In this document: one piece after another, positions 8,667 to 19,000 of the stretch
Numbering within the stretch: position 1 is the stretch's first letter
Layout: every line of letters begins with the position of its first letter
Source: Rhizobiaceae bacterium
GTDB taxonomy: Bacteria; Pseudomonadota; Alphaproteobacteria; Rhizobiales; Rhizobiaceae
NCBI GenBank assembly: GCA_023953845.1
Contig: JAMLJC010000002.1
Span: 620,001-684,000, forward strand
Length of the DNA: 64,000 nt
Direction: 5' to 3'
Program-made: the position numbers and the translations under genes
Notes under the pieces: model-generated
What the model was told of the DNA's origin: nothing
Seen by the model: only the letters and a program-made list of their open reading frames with translations
Database searches by the model: none

Positions 8667-9224
8667 TCAGTTGAAGATAATGCGGGCTGAAACGCGCAAT
8701 CCGGCGTCCGTCGGCGCAACGATGACGGCCTCGCCCTCGCGTGGAGATATGCCCGTCAACGCCTTGATGTTCTCCAGGTGGGTGACCATCACCATATTGC
8801 CCGATCCGCTATAGTCGCGCACCGCCGCGATGACCGCTTCGTCGGCCTCTTTCGCGGCCGATTCGTCCTTGGGTAGTTCGTCCAGTGCGGGAAACTCTTC
8901 GACCCTGTTGTCCTCGAAAGCGATGCGGGCGGTGTCGCGTGCCCGGCAGTACCGGCTCGTCAGCACGCGTTCCGGATAGCCAGCGCGGGCGGCAAACAGC
9001 GCGCCGATCTTTTCCGCCTGCTGCCGGCCGCGATCCGACAGATTCCGCTGGGTAGAGCATCTCGTGATGTCGAAGTTCGCGGGATCGCCGGTGCCGGGCG
9101 CCGCCGCATGGCGTAGCAGGACGACCTGACCGCCGTTGCGCAACAGGGCCCAGCCTGCCTCTGTCGCGCCTGCCGGCGCCGCCAGGGCGCACGCCAGAAG
9201 GCAAAGTACAAATCGTATCATCAT
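8667..9224 (-). CDS. Exported histidine phosphatase family protein
   Basis: Histidine phosphatase (phosphoglycerate-mutase-like) superfamily protein, 185 residues, with a probable signal peptide (RFVLCLLACALAAPAGA), so likely periplasmic. The phospho-accepting His39 is in VVLLRHAAAPG (the usual RHG reads RHA). Further family landmarks are NLSDRGRQQAEKIG, TSRYCRARDTA and the second histidine in MVMVTHLENI. I chose the ATG at 9224, which has GGGAGG upstream; the longer frame to 9503 is unsupported. The substrate is unknown. It lies 109 bases downstream of the caspase-TPR gene on the same strand. Confidence 0.82.
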   Translation of the reverse strand: MMIRFVLCLLACALAAPAGATEAGWALLRNGGQVVLLRHAAAPGTGDPANFDITRCSTQRNLSDRGRQQAEKIGALFAARAGYPERVLTSRYCRARDTARIAFEDNRVEEFPALDELPKDESAAKEADEAVIAAVRDYSGSGNMVMVTHLENIKALTGISPREGEAVIVAPTDAGLRVSARIIFN

Positions 9225-9333
9225 CGGGCCTCCCGCCGCTTCCATATAAGGATGCGGAGCGGGACGGCAAAGCCAAACGAGCGTGAGCGGCGGATCGGCT
9301 GCCTTCGAAAGCGCGGCGAGCCGAGGCCTGGAC

Positions 9334-12324
9334 CTATTTCTGCGCAAGCTGTTCCTTGACCAGGGCAATCTTCTTGTCGAGCAGGAAGATAAGCGGATAC
9401 TGGCCGGCGGCCATGAACCCTTCCTTGGCCTGTTCGAAATGCGCGATGGCCTCGTTGAACTCCTTTTCGCCGCCGCCGCGCGAGCCGAGCGACCAGTGGA
9501 CATCGCCGATATTGTTGATGGTCATCGCCCATTGGCCGGGTTGGCTCTCACGTGTGAAGACGCGCTTGGCCTGCTCGAACGCTTCTTGCGCATCCGGAAG
9601 ATATTCGGGCTTCTGTTCGAAATTGCTCAGATTGAGCAGGCATGTGCCAAGCCCGTTCTGCGCGGTCGCCCATTCCAGCGGCGCGTTGTCGAAGGTCAGC
9701 ACTTCCAGCGCGGAGCGGCGAGCGGCGACCGAAGCCTTGAGATTGTCGATCATCGCGTCATGCTGGCTGAGACTTTGCAGGGCCGAACCGAGGCTGTTCT
9801 GGACCAGTGCCCACATCTTCGGCGTATCCGCCTTGTTGTAGACCTCCAGCGAGGACCGGAAAGCGCCGACGGCCTTCTTTATGGATTCCGGATCGTTGTT
9901 GAGCATCCCGGTCAGCATCAGCGTGTTGCCGAGCGTGTTGTTGGCCATTGCCCAGTCGAGCGGCAGGCGCTCGCGCGTGAACTCCTGCATCGCGGCTTCC
10001 GTGGCCCTGACCGACTCGTCCAGCTTGGCGACGTCGCCGGTGCGCTGGCCGATGGTCTGAAGCGTCGCGCTCATATTGTGCTGGACAGAAGCCCAGTCCA
10101 TCGGTGAGCGCTCGCGTGTCAGCACGGTGAGTGCTTCCCTGAAGGCGGCGACAGCCGCTTCCAGATTAGCGGTGTCGGCGTCCAGCTTGCCCATATTGTA
10201 GAGGGCGTTGCCGAGGTTTAGCTGGCTCGCACCGTAAAGCAGCGGAAAACTTTCCTTCGTCCGCACTTCCATGGCCGTCCGGAACGCTGCGGCGGCCTCT
10301 TCGTGCAGGGCGCGGTCGTTGCGGGTGCTGCCCAGCGTGTTGAGGGTGTTGCCGAGGTTGTTCTGCACCATTGCCCATTGCAGCGGCGCTGCCTGCCGTG
10401 TGTACTCCTCCAGTGCCAGCCGGTAGGCCTTTTCCGCCTGCTCCAGCGTTTCGGTCGAGCCCGTGCGCTCGGCGAGGGAAAAGAGCGCGATACCGACATT
10501 GTTCTGCGACGACGCCCAGTCGAGCGGCACCTTCGCGCGGTCGCGCTTGTCGAGCGCGGTGCGGAATGCCTCGACCGCGCTTTCCAGTCTGGCCGGGTCG
10601 CTTTCGCGCTGGCCCAGCACCAGCAGGCCATTGCCGATATTCGTCTGCGCTGACGCCCAGTTGATATCATCCTTCTCGCGCTCGAAAACGGCGAGCGATT
10701 CGCGGAAGATCTGGATCGCCTTCTCGATGTTCGCGGGATCGGATTCGCGCTCGCCGATGGTCTGATAGACCACGGCCATGTTGTTGCGGGTGATCGCCCA
10801 GTCGCGGTCTTCCTGATCACGCGGAATGTAGTTCAGGATGATCTGATAGGCGTCGAGCGACCTTTCGAGCAGGGCGCGGTCGCCGGATGCGTCTCCGGCG
10901 GCCATCAGGGCTTCCGCTTCCTGGTTCTTGTAGTTCCAGCGCAGACGCTCGTCCCATTTCTCGACAAGTTCGTGAGCCTTGCCGTAGTCGGCGGCGGCCG
11001 CGAGATAGTCGAAGGCGAGCGCCGACGCATCGGCGCGCTTCGCATAGACGGCCGCGTCGGCGATGCGCTTTTCCTTGACGAGCTGTTCCGCCTCATCAAC
11101 CGCTGAACTGGTCGCCTCCACGCGTGCTACCGCTTCGTCGAGAAAGGTTTTGGCCGCGACCAGCGCGCCCTGCCGAATCGCGTCGTCCGCGGAGGCGCTG
11201 AGCCGCTTGATTTCCGGATCGTTCGAGTTCAGCGCATTGCGTTGGTCGATCATCTTCCTGACGCGCTCGGCCTGCGCATCGAGCACCTTTTCAAGCTCCT
11301 TGGGGTCGGAAGGGGTTTCCGAACCGAGCGCGCGCAACACACCGAACAGCGAGTCGAGGGGCACGTCGGCCCTGGCGGCTACCGTCTGTACCTCGGCGCG
11401 GCTTGCTTCCGGCATCTCGGAAATCGTGAGAAGCAGCTTCCGGCGCTCGCCGGTGATGACGCCTTCGTCGCCCTCGGGCTGTTCGATCGGCACGCCGAAA
11501 TAGAGGAAGCGCCGCAGGCTCTCGTTGATCCACGGTCGCTGCTGCGCCTTGGTGTCGAGGTAGACCTCCTCCGTCACCATGCGCATCACGGCGCCGAATT
11601 CCTCGCCGTCGATGGCGCCGAGATGGCGGAGCAGCGCCGCGGCATAGGGGCTGTTTTCGCCCGCCGGTCCGTCGAGGGCAGGGCGGCCGGGTTCGGCCGC
11701 GAAGCCGATCACCGTGCCGAGATTTTCCTTCGACTGGCTCGCACCGCCGCTCAAGGGAGCAGCGCCGCGCACGGGCGTCAGGCCACCGGCTGCAATCGGC
11801 GAGCCCTGGTCATCGGGTGTCTTCCTGATCAGTGCGCCTTCGGGGAAGGGATTGGTGCGGCAGGCGTCCAGCAGCACGATCGCGACGGGAACGGTCGCCT
11901 TGAACTCGTCCATGACATTGGAGAGGGCGACCAGCGTCTCCTCGGCGTTCTCCAGAGAATCCAGATCGGCGTCGACCGGAACCAGCCAGTTTTCGCCGCC
12001 CGCCTCGATGCCGTGCCCGGAATAATAGAGGAAGGCGACATCCGCGCCCTCGGCATCCTCGACGAAGCGCTCCAGATCACGTTTCAGCTTCTTCGCGTCG
12101 CGGTCGCTGACGCTACGGGCGTCGAAGCCGAGATCCGACAGGAGGCCGACCATGTCGCGGGCGTCGTTCGATGGATTGGGCAGCGGCGAGATGTGCTCGT
12201 ATTTCGATTGGCCGATAACGAGCGCGACGCCATTCAGGGTCGGCTTGTCGTCGGCTCGCGCAAAACTCGCCGCTACGAGGGCCGCCAAGAAGATCACTGC
12301 TCGAAAGGTCGCGCCTGCCAGCAT
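9334..12324 (-). CDS. Exported caspase-like (C14) protein with ten TPR-type repeats
   Basis: Protein of 996 residues. Residues 1-24 form a signal peptide ending FARA. A caspase/metacaspase (peptidase C14) domain follows at about 30-260: ALVIGQSKYEH, then YYSGHG with catalytic His104 and LLDACRTNPF with catalytic Cys155. A charged, helical middle region (about 290-505) comes next. The C-terminal half (about 508-978) consists of ten tandem units of 47 residues resembling TPR motifs, each beginning near WAxxQNNLG. The ATG at 12324 has AAGGAG upstream; the TTG at 12339 lies before that ribosome-binding site and is unlikely. A cysteine peptidase activity in the periplasm, with the repeats binding a partner protein, is inference. 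No partner gene is obvious nearby apart from the phosphatase. Confidence 0.88.
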   Translation of the reverse strand: MLAGATFRAVIFLAALVAASFARADDKPTLNGVALVIGQSKYEHISPLPNPSNDARDMVGLLSDLGFDARSVSDRDAKKLKRDLERFVEDAEGADVAFLYYSGHGIEAGGENWLVPVDADLDSLENAEETLVALSNVMDEFKATVPVAIVLLDACRTNPFPEGALIRKTPDDQGSPIAAGGLTPVRGAAPLSGGASQSKENLGTVIGFAAEPGRPALDGPAGENSPYAAALLRHLGAIDGEEFGAVMRMVTEEVYLDTKAQQRPWINESLRRFLYFGVPIEQPEGDEGVITGERRKLLLTISEMPEASRAEVQTVAARADVPLDSLFGVLRALGSETPSDPKELEKVLDAQAERVRKMIDQRNALNSNDPEIKRLSASADDAIRQGALVAAKTFLDEAVARVEATSSAVDEAEQLVKEKRIADAAVYAKRADASALAFDYLAAAADYGKAHELVEKWDERLRWNYKNQEAEALMAAGDASGDRALLERSLDAYQIILNYIPRDQEDRDWAITRNNMAVVYQTIGERESDPANIEKAIQIFRESLAVFEREKDDINWASAQTNIGNGLLVLGQRESDPARLESAVEAFRTALDKRDRAKVPLDWASSQNNVGIALFSLAERTGSTETLEQAEKAYRLALEEYTRQAAPLQWAMVQNNLGNTLNTLGSTRNDRALHEEAAAAFRTAMEVRTKESFPLLYGASQLNLGNALYNMGKLDADTANLEAAVAAFREALTVLTRERSPMDWASVQHNMSATLQTIGQRTGDVAKLDESVRATEAAMQEFTRERLPLDWAMANNTLGNTLMLTGMLNNDPESIKKAVGAFRSSLEVYNKADTPKMWALVQNSLGSALQSLSQHDAMIDNLKASVAARRSALEVLTFDNAPLEWATAQNGLGTCLLNLSNFEQKPEYLPDAQEAFEQAKRVFTRESQPGQWAMTINNIGDVHWSLGSRGGGEKEFNEAIAHFEQAKEGFMAAGQYPLIFLLDKKIALVKEQLAQK

Positions 12325-12452
12325 TCCCGCTCCTTCCAACTGCCGAACGCCCGTCGGTCACCCAGGCGATGCTCTCCGAACGCTGGTAAGTGCGCTCCGC
12401 GAAAAAATTGTGGCACGTTGCGCACGCGTCGGGCCTTGCCTATCACGGCACC

Positions 12453-13400
12453 ATGTCAGCAGTCACCGAAACAACGCTCTACATTTTCGGTCTCATCGCC
12501 CTCGGCTACGTCTCCGGCGTCACGGGATATCTGAAGACGGAGGTGGGCGACGGGCTATCTGCCTTCGCCGTCCGGGTCGCATTGCCCCTGCTGCTGTTCA
12601 GCACGCTGACGCAGGCGGATTTCGCCGGTACGCCCTGGAAGCTCTGGCTCACCTATTTCAGCGCCGTCATCGTCGCCTGGACCGTAGGCCACCTGATCAC
12701 GACGCGCGTGTTCGGACGCGACAGTCAGGCCGGCGTGGTCGGGGGCGTGTCCTCCGCCTTCTCCAATCTCGTGCTGCTCGGCACGCCGTTCATGCTCGGC
12801 GTATTCGGCCAGCCGGGTTTCGAACTCCTCTCGCTGCTGATCGCCATCCACCTGCCTATCATGCTCATGGCCTCTATGGTGCTGTTCGAAATCTACGGGC
12901 GCAAGGGCGGGGGGCAATTCGAACCGCTGCCGTTCCTGCGTTTTTTCCTCCTGCAACTGATCAGAAACCCGCTGGTTGTCGGCATTCTCTGCGGTCTCGC
13001 ATGGCGGCTTTTCGCCCTGCCGCTGCCTTCGCTCGCGGCGCGCTTCGTCGATACGCTCGCGGGCATAGCCGCTCCCCTGGCACTGTTCGCGCTCGGGCTC
13101 GGCCTCAAGAAGTTCGGCATATCCGGCAATGTGCGGCCGGCGCTGGTGCTGTCCACCATCAAGCTGATGCTCATGCCGGCAGCGGCGCTGGCGGTGGCGT
13201 GGCTGTTGGACCTGCCGCCGCTCACGGCTCAAGTGGCGGTGGTCGCCGCCGGCCTGCCCTCGGGCGTCAATTCCTATCTGATCGCCGTGCAGTTCAACAC
13301 GGGGCAGGCGCTGGCGTCCAACCAGATGACCATCGCAACCGCAGGCGCCGCCATCACCATGTCTTTCTGGGTGATGATCCTGCACTATCTGTACGGCTGA
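12453..13400 (+). CDS. AEC family (auxin efflux carrier-like) permease
   Basis: Integral membrane protein of 315 residues with about ten hydrophobic segments arranged as two similar halves separated by a short hydrophilic stretch (YGRKGGGQFEP). The half-site patterns RVALPLLLFSTLT and AGLPSGVNSYLIAVQF are typical of the AEC family, which includes malonate, malate and other organic-acid transporters; the substrate cannot be read here. An upstream in-frame GTG at 12390 would add 21 residues without a ribosome-binding site, so I use the ATG at 12453. It is divergent from the caspase-TPR gene and 149 bases ahead of gabD. Confidence 0.85.
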   Translation: MSAVTETTLYIFGLIALGYVSGVTGYLKTEVGDGLSAFAVRVALPLLLFSTLTQADFAGTPWKLWLTYFSAVIVAWTVGHLITTRVFGRDSQAGVVGGVSSAFSNLVLLGTPFMLGVFGQPGFELLSLLIAIHLPIMLMASMVLFEIYGRKGGGQFEPLPFLRFFLLQLIRNPLVVGILCGLAWRLFALPLPSLAARFVDTLAGIAAPLALFALGLGLKKFGISGNVRPALVLSTIKLMLMPAAALAVAWLLDLPPLTAQVAVVAAGLPSGVNSYLIAVQFNTGQALASNQMTIATAGAAITMSFWVMILHYLYG

Positions 13401-13407
13401 GGCTTTC

Positions 13408-13427
13408 GATTGGTCCAGATTGGTCCA
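13408..13427 (+). repeat. Tandem 10-bp direct repeat
   Basis: GATTGGTCCA occurs twice head to tail just after the AEC permease stop and is followed by a partial third GATT seven bases later (13431). Function unknown; it may be slippage or a weak operator for gabD. Confidence 0.5.
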
Positions 13428-13549
13428 GCCGATTGCTCGCGCTCCGTGGTCTGCGCTAAGAGCGGCGCCACCACGAACCGCGTGAGAACCGATCCTCTCA
13501 TGCGCCTAGCGTGTCTCGCCAGCCCGAAGCAGAGTTCAAGAGGTCAAGG

Positions 13550-15007
13550 ATGCTCCAGAAAACCAGTCACTACATGCGTCAGGCGAATCTGATCGGCGGC
13601 GAATGGGTGCAAGCCGATTCAGGCGCCACCATCGACGTCACGAACCCGGCGACGACGCTCAAGCTGGGCACCGTTCCGAAATCCGGCAAGGCGGAGACGC
13701 GCCGGGCGATCGAAGCCGCAGAAAAAGCCTTCCATACGTGGAAGAAGACCTCCGCGCTGGAACGCTCGAAGCTCCTGCGCAAGCTGCATGACCTGATCAT
13801 GGAAAATCAGGATGCGCTGGCCGAATTGCTGACGATGGAGCAGGGCAAGTCGCTTACCGAGGCGAAAGGCGAGATCGGCAGCTCCGCCGCCTACGTGCTC
13901 TGGTTCGCCGAGGAGGCGCGCCGCACCTATGGCGACCTCGTGCCGTCGCCCTGGGCGGACCGGCGCGTTCTCGTCACCAAGGAGGCGACCGGTGTGGTCG
14001 CGGCGATTACGCCGTGGAATTTCCCGTCCTCCATGCTGTCGCGCAAGATCGCGCCGGCGCTGGCGGCCGGCTGCACGGCAGTCGTCAAGCCCGCCTCGCA
14101 GACGCCGTATTCGGGTCTTGCATGGGGCGCGCTCTGCGAGGAGGCGGGATTCCCGAAGGGTGTCGTCAACGTCGTTACGGGTTCGGCTGGCGAGATCGGC
14201 GACGAGCTTTGCACCAACCCGCTGGTCAAGAAGCTGACATTCACGGGTTCGACCGAGATCGGCAAGCTCCTGATGGCCAAGTGCGCCTCGACGGTGAAGA
14301 AGGTTTCGATGGAGCTCGGCGGCAACGCGCCGTTCATCGTCTTCGACGACGCCGACCTCGACCGGGCGGTGGAAGGCGCCATCACCGCCAAGTACCGCAA
14401 TTCCGGCCAGACCTGTGTCTGCACCAACCGCTTCTTCGCGCAGGCAGGCATCTACGACAAGTTCGTGGAGAAGCTGGCTGCGGCGAGCGACAAGCTGAAG
14501 GTCGGTCCAGGCCTCGACGCCGGTACGCAGCAGGGACCGCTGATCGACCAGAATGCCGTCGAGAAGGTCGAGGAACTGATCGGCGACGCCACCGCCAAGG
14601 GTGGCAAGATTGTCACCGGCGGCAAGCGCCATGCGCTTGGAGGCTCCTTCTTCCAGCCGACGGTGATCGCCGGTGCGACTCCCGACATGCGGTTCATGAA
14701 GGAAGAGATCTTCGGCCCGGTCGCGCCGGTGTTCAAGTTCGAGACGGAGGAGGAAGTCGTCAAGCTTGCGAACGATACCGAGTTCGGGCTGGCTTCCTAC
14801 TTCTACACCAGCGATCTCGGCCGCACCGTTCGCGTCATGGAAGGCCTGAAATATGGTATGGTGGGCGTCAACGAGGGATTGATAACGACCCCCGAAGCGC
14901 CGTTTGGCGGCGTTAAGGAATCGGGTCTCGGCCGCGAAGGCGGACATCAGGGGATCGAGGATTATCTCGATACCAAATATGTCTGCATCGGCGGTCTCGG
15001 CCTCTGA
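13550..15007 (+). CDS. gabD: NAD(P)-dependent succinate-semialdehyde dehydrogenase
   Basis: Aldehyde dehydrogenase of 485 residues that oxidises succinate semialdehyde to succinate, the last step of the GABA route into the TCA cycle. The catalytic cysteine is Cys289 in SGQTCVC, with the second GabD-type cysteine at 291; the general-base motif MELGGNAPF and the nucleotide-binding stretch FTGSTEIGKLL are intact. Length and the TCVC pair match E. coli GabD. An in-frame ATG at 13511 lacks a ribosome-binding site, while the ATG at 13550 follows AGAGGTCAAGG. The aldose epimerase gene follows after 20 bases and may be co-transcribed. Glutarate-semialdehyde dehydrogenase is an alternative substrate assignment. 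Confidence 0.88.
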   Translation: MLQKTSHYMRQANLIGGEWVQADSGATIDVTNPATTLKLGTVPKSGKAETRRAIEAAEKAFHTWKKTSALERSKLLRKLHDLIMENQDALAELLTMEQGKSLTEAKGEIGSSAAYVLWFAEEARRTYGDLVPSPWADRRVLVTKEATGVVAAITPWNFPSSMLSRKIAPALAAGCTAVVKPASQTPYSGLAWGALCEEAGFPKGVVNVVTGSAGEIGDELCTNPLVKKLTFTGSTEIGKLLMAKCASTVKKVSMELGGNAPFIVFDDADLDRAVEGAITAKYRNSGQTCVCTNRFFAQAGIYDKFVEKLAAASDKLKVGPGLDAGTQQGPLIDQNAVEKVEELIGDATAKGGKIVTGGKRHALGGSFFQPTVIAGATPDMRFMKEEIFGPVAPVFKFETEEEVVKLANDTEFGLASYFYTSDLGRTVRVMEGLKYGMVGVNEGLITTPEAPFGGVKESGLGREGGHQGIEDYLDTKYVCIGGLGL

Positions 15008-15027
15008 GGCAACAGAGACGAGGGCAC

Positions 15028-16050
15028 ATGGACGGTGAGGTTTTCGGTCGAACGCCGGAAGGCGAAACCGCCCAGCGCTTCCGCATCTCCGGCGGCGGTC
15101 TGACCGCCCATATCATCAGCCGGGGCGCAGCCGTGCAGGACCTGCGCCTCGCCGGTCATGAAGCGCCTCTGGTGCTCGGCTTCGAGAAACTGGGCGACTA
15201 CATCCAGCACTCGCCCTATTTCGGCGCGACGGCGGGCCGTTATGCGAACCGCATCGCCAACGGCGCCTTCGTCATCGACGGCAGACATTGCCAGACCGAC
15301 CGGAATTTCTTGGGCAAGCACACCTTGCACGGCGGCGCGCATGGATTCGGCACGCGCATCTGGGACGTCGCCTTGCACGGACCGGATTTCGTGACGCTGT
15401 CGCTGCACTCCGCCAACGGCGATATGGGTTTTCCCGGTGCGATGGACGTCACTTGCACCTACCGTCTGAAGATTCCCGGCACGCTCTCCGTGGAGTACAC
15501 CGCAACCGCCGAGGAACCGACGCTCTGCAACCTGGCGCATCACTCCTACTTCAACCTGGATGACGGCGGCAGCGGCGACATTCTCGACCATGAGATGATG
15601 ATCGCCGCGGGCGCTTATCTGCGTGTCGACGAGGAGATGATCCCGACCGGCGTTGTGCAGCCGGTCGACGGTACGGATTTCGACTTCCGCCGCGCCCGCT
15701 CGGTCCGGGCGGACGATGGCGGGGCTCAGCGCCTCTACGATCATAATTTCTGCCTGTCGGCCTCGCGCGGGCCATTGCGGCATGCGGCGCGTGCGCGTGG
15801 GGCACGCTCGGGCGTCTCGCTCGACCTCTGGACGACCGAGCCGGGCGTCCAGTTCTATTGCGGCGCTTATCTCAAGACAGACGGGCCAACGGGACTGGGC
15901 GGGCGCCGCTACCGTCCCTATTCAGGTTTCTGTCTCGAACCGCAGGTCTGGCCGGACTCCCCGAACCGACCTTATTTTCCGCAGGCCTTGCTGTGGCCCG
16001 GTGAGCGCTATCACCAGATCACCGAATACCGGTTCGGCCTGACGGACTGA
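15028..16050 (+). CDS. galM: Aldose 1-epimerase (galactose mutarotase)
   Basis: Interconverts alpha and beta anomers of aldoses in the cytoplasm. The 340-residue product shows family landmarks: YFGATAGRYANRIANGAF, HTLHGGAHGF containing the catalytic-region histidine, NLAHHSYFNLDDGG with the second histidine pair, and near the C-terminus FCLEPQVWPDSPNRP with the conserved glutamate. The start ATG lies 20 bases behind gabD with a weak GAGG. It is convergent with putA, the two stops being 3 bases apart. The pairing with gabD has no obvious metabolic link. Confidence 0.88.
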   Translation: MDGEVFGRTPEGETAQRFRISGGGLTAHIISRGAAVQDLRLAGHEAPLVLGFEKLGDYIQHSPYFGATAGRYANRIANGAFVIDGRHCQTDRNFLGKHTLHGGAHGFGTRIWDVALHGPDFVTLSLHSANGDMGFPGAMDVTCTYRLKIPGTLSVEYTATAEEPTLCNLAHHSYFNLDDGGSGDILDHEMMIAAGAYLRVDEEMIPTGVVQPVDGTDFDFRRARSVRADDGGAQRLYDHNFCLSASRGPLRHAARARGARSGVSLDLWTTEPGVQFYCGAYLKTDGPTGLGGRRYRPYSGFCLEPQVWPDSPNRPYFPQALLWPGERYHQITEYRFGLTD

Positions 16051-16053
16051 GCG

Positions 16054-19000
16054 TCAAGCGGTAGCCAGCAAGCTTGCGTTGCCGCCGGCCGCCGTCGTGT
16101 CGACGCAGACCGCGCGCTCGTGGCAGTAGGCCGCGGGATAGATGGCTTCCGTGACCAGCGGCACGATCGGCCCCTTCTGGCGGGCGAGCGCCTTGCGGTA
16201 GGCGCGCAGCGTCGTTTCGCCCGCCGCACTGGCAACCGTGTCGACCGCGAGTTTCTGCAACTCGGCAGCACTCAGGGTTCCGTCTATCGCGGCAAGCGGC
16301 AAGCCCTTGCCCGTCAACGGCTGCAGTGCAGCCGACGCACCCGGAGCGACCGCCACGACCGTGTTGCCGGCAGCCAGCGCCTGGATCACCTGCGACAGCA
16401 ATGTGCCGGCATCCGGCCCGACGGCCAGCACGCGACCGCGCGGCACGAGGGTGAGCGTGTTCGCCTCGCCGGTCGGGCCAGGAAGGTCGGTCGCGCCATA
16501 TTCGAGCGCCGCAGCCGCGCCGATGGCGACAGCACCCTTGCCGCGCAGATGCTTCCGCAGGATGGAAATGCGGTCCGGCAGCGCTGCCCAGCCTTTCGCG
16601 GCGGCGCTCGGCATCTGCTCGGCGATGCGCGCCGCAGTCACGGCGTCCGCATCGGTATCCGGGGAGGAGACGGGGGCGGCTTCGACCGCGCGGCGGAAAC
16701 GGCGCAAATAGTGCGGACCGCCGGCTTTTGGCCCTGTTCCGGACAGTCCTTCGCCGCCGAAGGGTTGCGAGCCGACGACAGCGCCGATCTGGTTGCGGTT
16801 CACATAGATGTTGCCGGCGTGGATGCCGTCCACGATGTGCTGCACGCGCGCCTCGATGCGCGTATGGAGGCCGAAGGTCAGCCCGTAACCCTTGCGGTTG
16901 ATGGCGGCGATGACCGAATCGATCTCGTCCGCCTCGAAGGTCGCCACATGCAGCACGGGGCCGAAGATCTCGCGCTCCATCTCTTCGATGCCGCTGACAC
17001 GAAAGACATGCGGCGCGACGAAGCGGCCGTCCTTAGGCGCGTCGAGCCTGGCGATAAGCTTGCCGGCCTTCTCCATCTTCTCGCAATAGGCGCGGATGGC
17101 GCCCTGCGCCTCCTCGTCGATCAGGGGGCCGACGTCGGTTGCGATCGACCACGGGTCGCCGACATTGAGCGCCTTCATCGCGCCTTCCAGCATTTCCAGC
17201 ATCTTCTTCTCGACGTCCTTCTGGACGTAGAGGATGCGTAGCGCCGAACAGCGCTGGCCGGCGCTCTGGAAAGCGGAGGCGAGCACATCGCGGATCGCCT
17301 GTTCGGGCAGGGCGGTCGAATCAACGATCATTGCGTTCATGCCGCCGGTCTCGGCGATCAGCATGGCGTCGGGCGCGGCGCTCTCGGCGAGCTTCGCCTC
17401 GATCATTCGCGCGACTTCGGTCGACCCCGTGAAACAGACGCCCGCAATGCGCGAATCGGCGGTGAGCGGCGCACCCACGGAAGGGCCGTCGCCGGGCAGA
17501 AGTTGCAGCACGTCCCTCGGGACGCCTGCCTCATGCAGAAGTTCAACGGCGCGCGCTGCAATAAGAGGGGTCTGCTCGGCAGGCTTGGCGAGCACCGCGT
17601 TGCCGGTAACCAGCGCCGCCGCTATCTGGCCGGTGAAGATTGCCAGCGGAAAATTCCACGGCGATATGCAGACGATGACGCCCCGCGCCTCGGTTCCTGC
17701 CTCGGCATTCGGCGCCTCCAGCGCGTAATAGCGCAGGAAATCCACGGCTTCGCGGACTTCGGCGATGCCATCGGCAAGCGTCTTGCCTGCCTCGCGTGTC
17801 GCCAGTGTAAAGAACTCCACGGCATTCGCTTCATAGAGGTCGGCGGCCTTGCGCAGCATTGCGACCCGCTCCGGGACGGGTGTAGCGGCCCAGCCGGCCT
17901 GTGCGGCGACGGCAGCGCCAACAGCGGCAGCGACCGACGCGGCAGTCGCCTCGGAGACGGCTCCGACGACTTCGGACGGCTTTGCGGGATTGACGACCGG
18001 ACGCGGCGCGGTCGCGGCACCGCCGGCCGTTGGCGCGGCTTGCCACTGTTTGCCGGCGAGTCCGGCCCTGGCCGTATCGATCGCGGCAAGCGTCACCGGA
18101 TCGGTGATATCCCAGCCTTCGGAGTTCCTGCGATCGAGCCCGAAAATATCGGAAGGCTCTGGAATTGACGGATTCGCCGCCGGCCCCTGCGTTTCGATGG
18201 CGCTCAGCGGATCGCGTACGATGTCCTCGACGCGGACATCCGTATCGGTGATCTGATGGACGAAGGAAGAGTTGGCCCCGTTTTCCAGCAGACGCCGGAC
18301 GAGGTAGGCCAGAAGATCCGAATGCGCGCCGACCGGCGCATAGATGCGGCAGCGCGTGCCCTCCTTGACCCGCACGGCTTCATGGAGCGCTTCGCCCATG
18401 CCATGCAGGCGCTGGAACTCGAACTTGCCCTTGTCTTGCGCCATCGCCAGCACGGCGGCCACGGTGTGCGCATTGTGCGTGGCGAATTGCGGGTAGATGC
18501 GGTCGGTCATCGACAGCAGCTTTCGCGCGCAGGCCAGGTAAGAGACGTCCGTGTTCGGCTTGCGGGTGAAGGCCGGATAACCCGGCAAGCCCATTGTCTG
18601 GGCCCGCTTGATCTCCGTGTCCCAATAGGCGCCTTTCACCAGCCGCACCATGATGCGCCGGTCGAGGCGCCTGGCCAGTTCGTAGAGCCAGTCGATGACG
18701 TAGGCGGCGCGCGGACCATAGGCCTGTACGACCACGCCGAAACCGTCCCAGTCGACCAACTCCGGTTCGGCCAGCACGCCGGCGATGACGTCGAGGGACA
18801 GGTCCAGACGATCGGCCTCTTCCGCATCGACATTCAGTCCCATGCGCGCGTAGCGCGCGGCCAGCGCCAGCGACCGCAGGCGGTCGATCATCACCGGCAG
18901 CATGGTTTCCTTCTGGGCGACCTCGTATCGAGGGTGAAGGGCGGACAGTTTCACCGAGATGCCGGGATTCTCGCGGATATCCGTGCCGGTCGAGCCGCTG

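Noticed and set aside
13619..14947. Minus-strand frame of 442 codons across gabD
   Set aside because: Anti-sense shadow of a conserved dehydrogenase; no domain, no ribosome-binding site.
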